From: Prevotella sp.
GTDB taxonomy: Bacteria > Bacteroidota > Bacteroidia > Bacteroidales > Bacteroidaceae
Length of the DNA stretch: 64,000 nt
Assembly: GCA_022641735.1 (NCBI GenBank)
Contig: JALCDQ010000008.1
Coordinates: 31,682 to 95,681, forward strand
Direction of reading: 5' to 3'
Numbering within the stretch: position 1 is the stretch's first letter; each line of letters opens with the position of its first letter. Below the pieces are notes generated by a model. That model saw nothing but the letters and a program-made list of their open reading frames with translations, had not been told where the DNA came from and searched no databases. The position numbers and the translations under genes were made by a program. This document shows, piece by piece, positions 62,253 through 64,000 of the stretch.

Positions 62253-63242
62253 ATGAAAAGACACCTCTTTATATATATGCTTTGTTTTTGCTGTATGGGC
62301 TTGAAGGCACAGCAAAAGGCGAGTCTTAACTCTGCCACTGATTGGCTTTCAGAAGCTAAATTGGGTGTTTTCATGCATTTTCTCCCTAATCGGGCGACTT
62401 TTGAAGAGGTCGACAGCTTCGATGTGGAGGCGTTGGCTACCCAATTGGGCGATGCCGGCGTCAAGTATTTTGTCTTCACTTTAGGGCAGAATTCGGGTTA
62501 TTTCAATGCGCCGAATCCCGTATATGACCGCCTTACAGGCTATTCTCAAGGCGAGCGTTGTGCCCTTCGTGACCTTCCGATGGAAATCGCAAAGGCATTG
62601 AAACGGCGGGGTATTCGCCTCATGCTCTATCTTCCTTGTCAGCCGCCCATCACTGATACGACGGCCGTGAAGGCTTTCGGCTTTCCGCTTCTGCCCTTAA
62701 ACGACAACCGTCAAATTACGGAAATGGGTGCCCGAAATTGGGCGCGCGTCATCGCTTATTGGTCGCGCCACTATGGCAAACTCGTTTCCGGATGGTGGTT
62801 TGATGGTGGATACAGTCATTGTGGCTTCAATTCCGCGGTGGCAAAGCTCTATGCGAAAGCCGCTAAGGCAGGCAATCGACGGGCTATCACGGCATTCAAT
62901 CCCGGCGTGATAAACCCCAAGCGCACCCCAAAGCATCCAACGGAGGCTGACGACTATATAGCCGGAGAAATCAACGAGCCTTTTCAATATCAGCCAAAGG
63001 GCCGTTGGCAGGAGGGCAAACAGATGCATCTGCTCACCTATATGGGCTCAACATGGGGCAAACCTGATGTTCGTTTTACCGATGCGGAGTGGATAACATG
63101 GTTGCAACGAGTGACTTCTCAAGGCATTGCCGTCACCCTTGATATGGCGGTAAACTATTTTCCCGAAAACGGAAAGGTGGGCACTCTCTTGCCCTTGCAG
63201 CTCCAACAACTGAAGCATCTTTGTGCTGCTGTCCTTCCATAA
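62253..63242 (+). CDS. Divergent, short GH29-like exported protein
   Basis: A 329-residue exported protein (signal peptide MKRHLFIYMLCFCCMGLKAQ). The barrel start 'AKLGVFMHFLPN' and a nucleophile-like motif 'LVSGWWFDGGYSH' (Asp about 184) match GH29 spacing, and 'LLTYMGSTWGKPDVRF' resembles the later barrel. However, the conserved 'KHHDGF' is replaced by 'LGQNSGYF', and there is no C-terminal beta-sandwich, so the protein ends with the barrel. It may be a distinct GH29-related family with altered sugar specificity, or a weak enzyme. Single gene with its own promoter. Confidence 0.65.
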   Translation: MKRHLFIYMLCFCCMGLKAQQKASLNSATDWLSEAKLGVFMHFLPNRATFEEVDSFDVEALATQLGDAGVKYFVFTLGQNSGYFNAPNPVYDRLTGYSQGERCALRDLPMEIAKALKRRGIRLMLYLPCQPPITDTTAVKAFGFPLLPLNDNRQITEMGARNWARVIAYWSRHYGKLVSGWWFDGGYSHCGFNSAVAKLYAKAAKAGNRRAITAFNPGVINPKRTPKHPTEADDYIAGEINEPFQYQPKGRWQEGKQMHLLTYMGSTWGKPDVRFTDAEWITWLQRVTSQGIAVTLDMAVNYFPENGKVGTLLPLQLQQLKHLCAAVLP

Positions 63243-64000
63243 ATAACTGCTTTTGCGAATTCTTATAAGTTTATGTGTAGGTATTGGCAAAAGTGAATAA
63301 AAAATGTTTAAATATTTATTATTATAATTCCTTATAATTTAAGCCATTTCTTATTAATAGAAACATAGATAATAATTTTACAAAAAAAATTATTAAAATG
63401 TTTGGTATTTAAAAATAAGTCATTACCTTTGTAGCCGAAAAGTAACGATTCGACATTAATTAGCCTCTTGAGAACTGTAGCGGAGGCGTATACATTAAAG
63501 AAGGGAATGGATTTTTATTCCATTTTGTCAAACGCTGTGGATGTAAGGCGACTATATAATTACGTTATTTCAAAATTGAGTATTAGTAGTTAAGGTGTTT
63601 ACAAGTGTATAAACATGGGTATAAAATATTATTGGAGAGCTGTTGGTGAATATATACAGCTAGGCATTTGTTGTATATTTGATTTTACAAAATTATATAT
63701 ATAGCAAAAAAATGACGATGTTAGAATTTTTCTGAAATCTCTAATGTCGTGTTGCTGTTTATTCAATAGTGAAGTGGTCAACTTGTTTGCAGAAGGAGCA
63801 GGAACTATATGAGCAGTATAGAGGATGTGATGATAATGTGAATAATAGGCCGACACGATGATTATTCGAAATCCTAAAGGTGGGTTCTAATAATTATATT
63901 TTTTGAGATACTTATTCCGCCAGAGCCCTTTATGCGGGATGCACCTCATTTCTTTTATCGCAAATATAATAAAAATCTGTTATAGCTTGGCTCCCCCCTC
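63243..64000. other. 758-bp AT-rich region without a convincing gene
   Basis: No long ORF. It contains the promoter at 63401-63431, a hairpin around 63508-63523 (AATGG / CCATT type), a 29-codon ORF at 63615-63704 (starts MGIKYYWRAV) without a ribosome-binding site, and a stem at about 63713-63747 that pairs fully only if two G-U pairs are allowed. A 22-codon minus-strand frame is open at the right edge. It could be an untranslated RNA, a long leader for a gene beyond the window, or decayed DNA. Confidence 0.45.
63401..63431 (+). promoter_or_regulatory. Orphan promoter near the right edge
   Basis: TTTG, 19 bp, TACCTTTG, with a predicted start near 63438. No ORF above about 30 codons follows on the plus strand before the window ends. 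Confidence 0.55.

Noticed and set aside
63930-64000. Minus-strand frame open at the right edge (22 codons), followed by a 20-codon ORF starting MRCIPHKGLW
   Set aside because: Too short to support as a gene end; openness over 22 codons is expected by chance. Sequence beyond the window is needed.

Overview
The window looks like chromosomal DNA of a Bacteroidales bacterium, most probably Prevotella or a close relative. The evidence is the set of SusC/SusD pairs, ECF sigma/FecR regulation, DUF1735 and DUF1573 proteins, many lipoproteins, and promoters of the Bacteroidetes type (TTG or TTTG, 19-20 bp, TAnnTTTG) in front of many genes. No tRNA, rRNA, insertion sequence, integrase or CRISPR array was found. 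The genus is an inference.

Layout. 0.1-5.4 kb: tripartite RND efflux operon (TolC-like, adaptor lipoprotein, pump). 5.5-6.9 kb: GH29 fucosidase. 7.8-8.8 kb: ECF sigma factor with a small membrane partner. 8.9-14.4 kb: tightly packed topA-aroK-speA-argB run. 14.8-18 kb: HxlR regulator divergent from a cupin, a Nudix hydrolase, and a thioredoxin-fold lipoprotein without CXXC. 18.1-22.1 kb: GH95 fucosidase, fluoride channel with its DUF190 partner, and an exported FucU/RbsD-like lipoprotein. 22.5-26.8 kb: GH13 enzyme and pnp. 26.8-33.2 kb: GH29, then DUF1573-GH29-GH3. 33.4-55.3 kb: a polysaccharide utilisation region. It has a sigma/FecR pair and two consecutive cassettes with the same order (SusC, SusD, GH18 endoglycosidase, DUF1735+LamG lipoprotein, DUF1735+F5/8C lipoprotein), followed by another GH29. 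55.3-58.2 kb: a membrane-anchored winged-helix regulator and an outer-membrane barrel protein. 58.4-61.8 kb: a GH18-like/CE4/GT2 fusion on the minus strand. 62.3-63.2 kb: a divergent GH29-like protein. The last 0.75 kb is AT-rich with a promoter but no convincing gene.

How it fits together. Both GH18 proteins keep the DxxDxDxE motif, and the cassette composition resembles N-glycan utilisation loci known from Bacteroides. With four full GH29 enzymes, one GH29-like protein, one GH95 and a possible exported fucose mutarotase, the simplest inference is that this region harvests fucosylated host glycoprotein glycans. The window lacks GH92, GH20, GH2 and GH33 enzymes, so complete degradation would need genes elsewhere.

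The most unusual non-coding signal is a family of eight intergenic arrays with a 22-bp period. Each is built from 8-bp half-sites in alternating orientation, one every 11 bp (GTAAACAA N3 TTGTTTAC N3 and variants). They lie only between transcription units. Two share an identical 79-bp core 25 kb apart. A second signal is an 11-bp-period direct repeat, similar in design to a pho box, abutting the -33 element of the barrel gene next to a PhoB-type DNA-binding domain.
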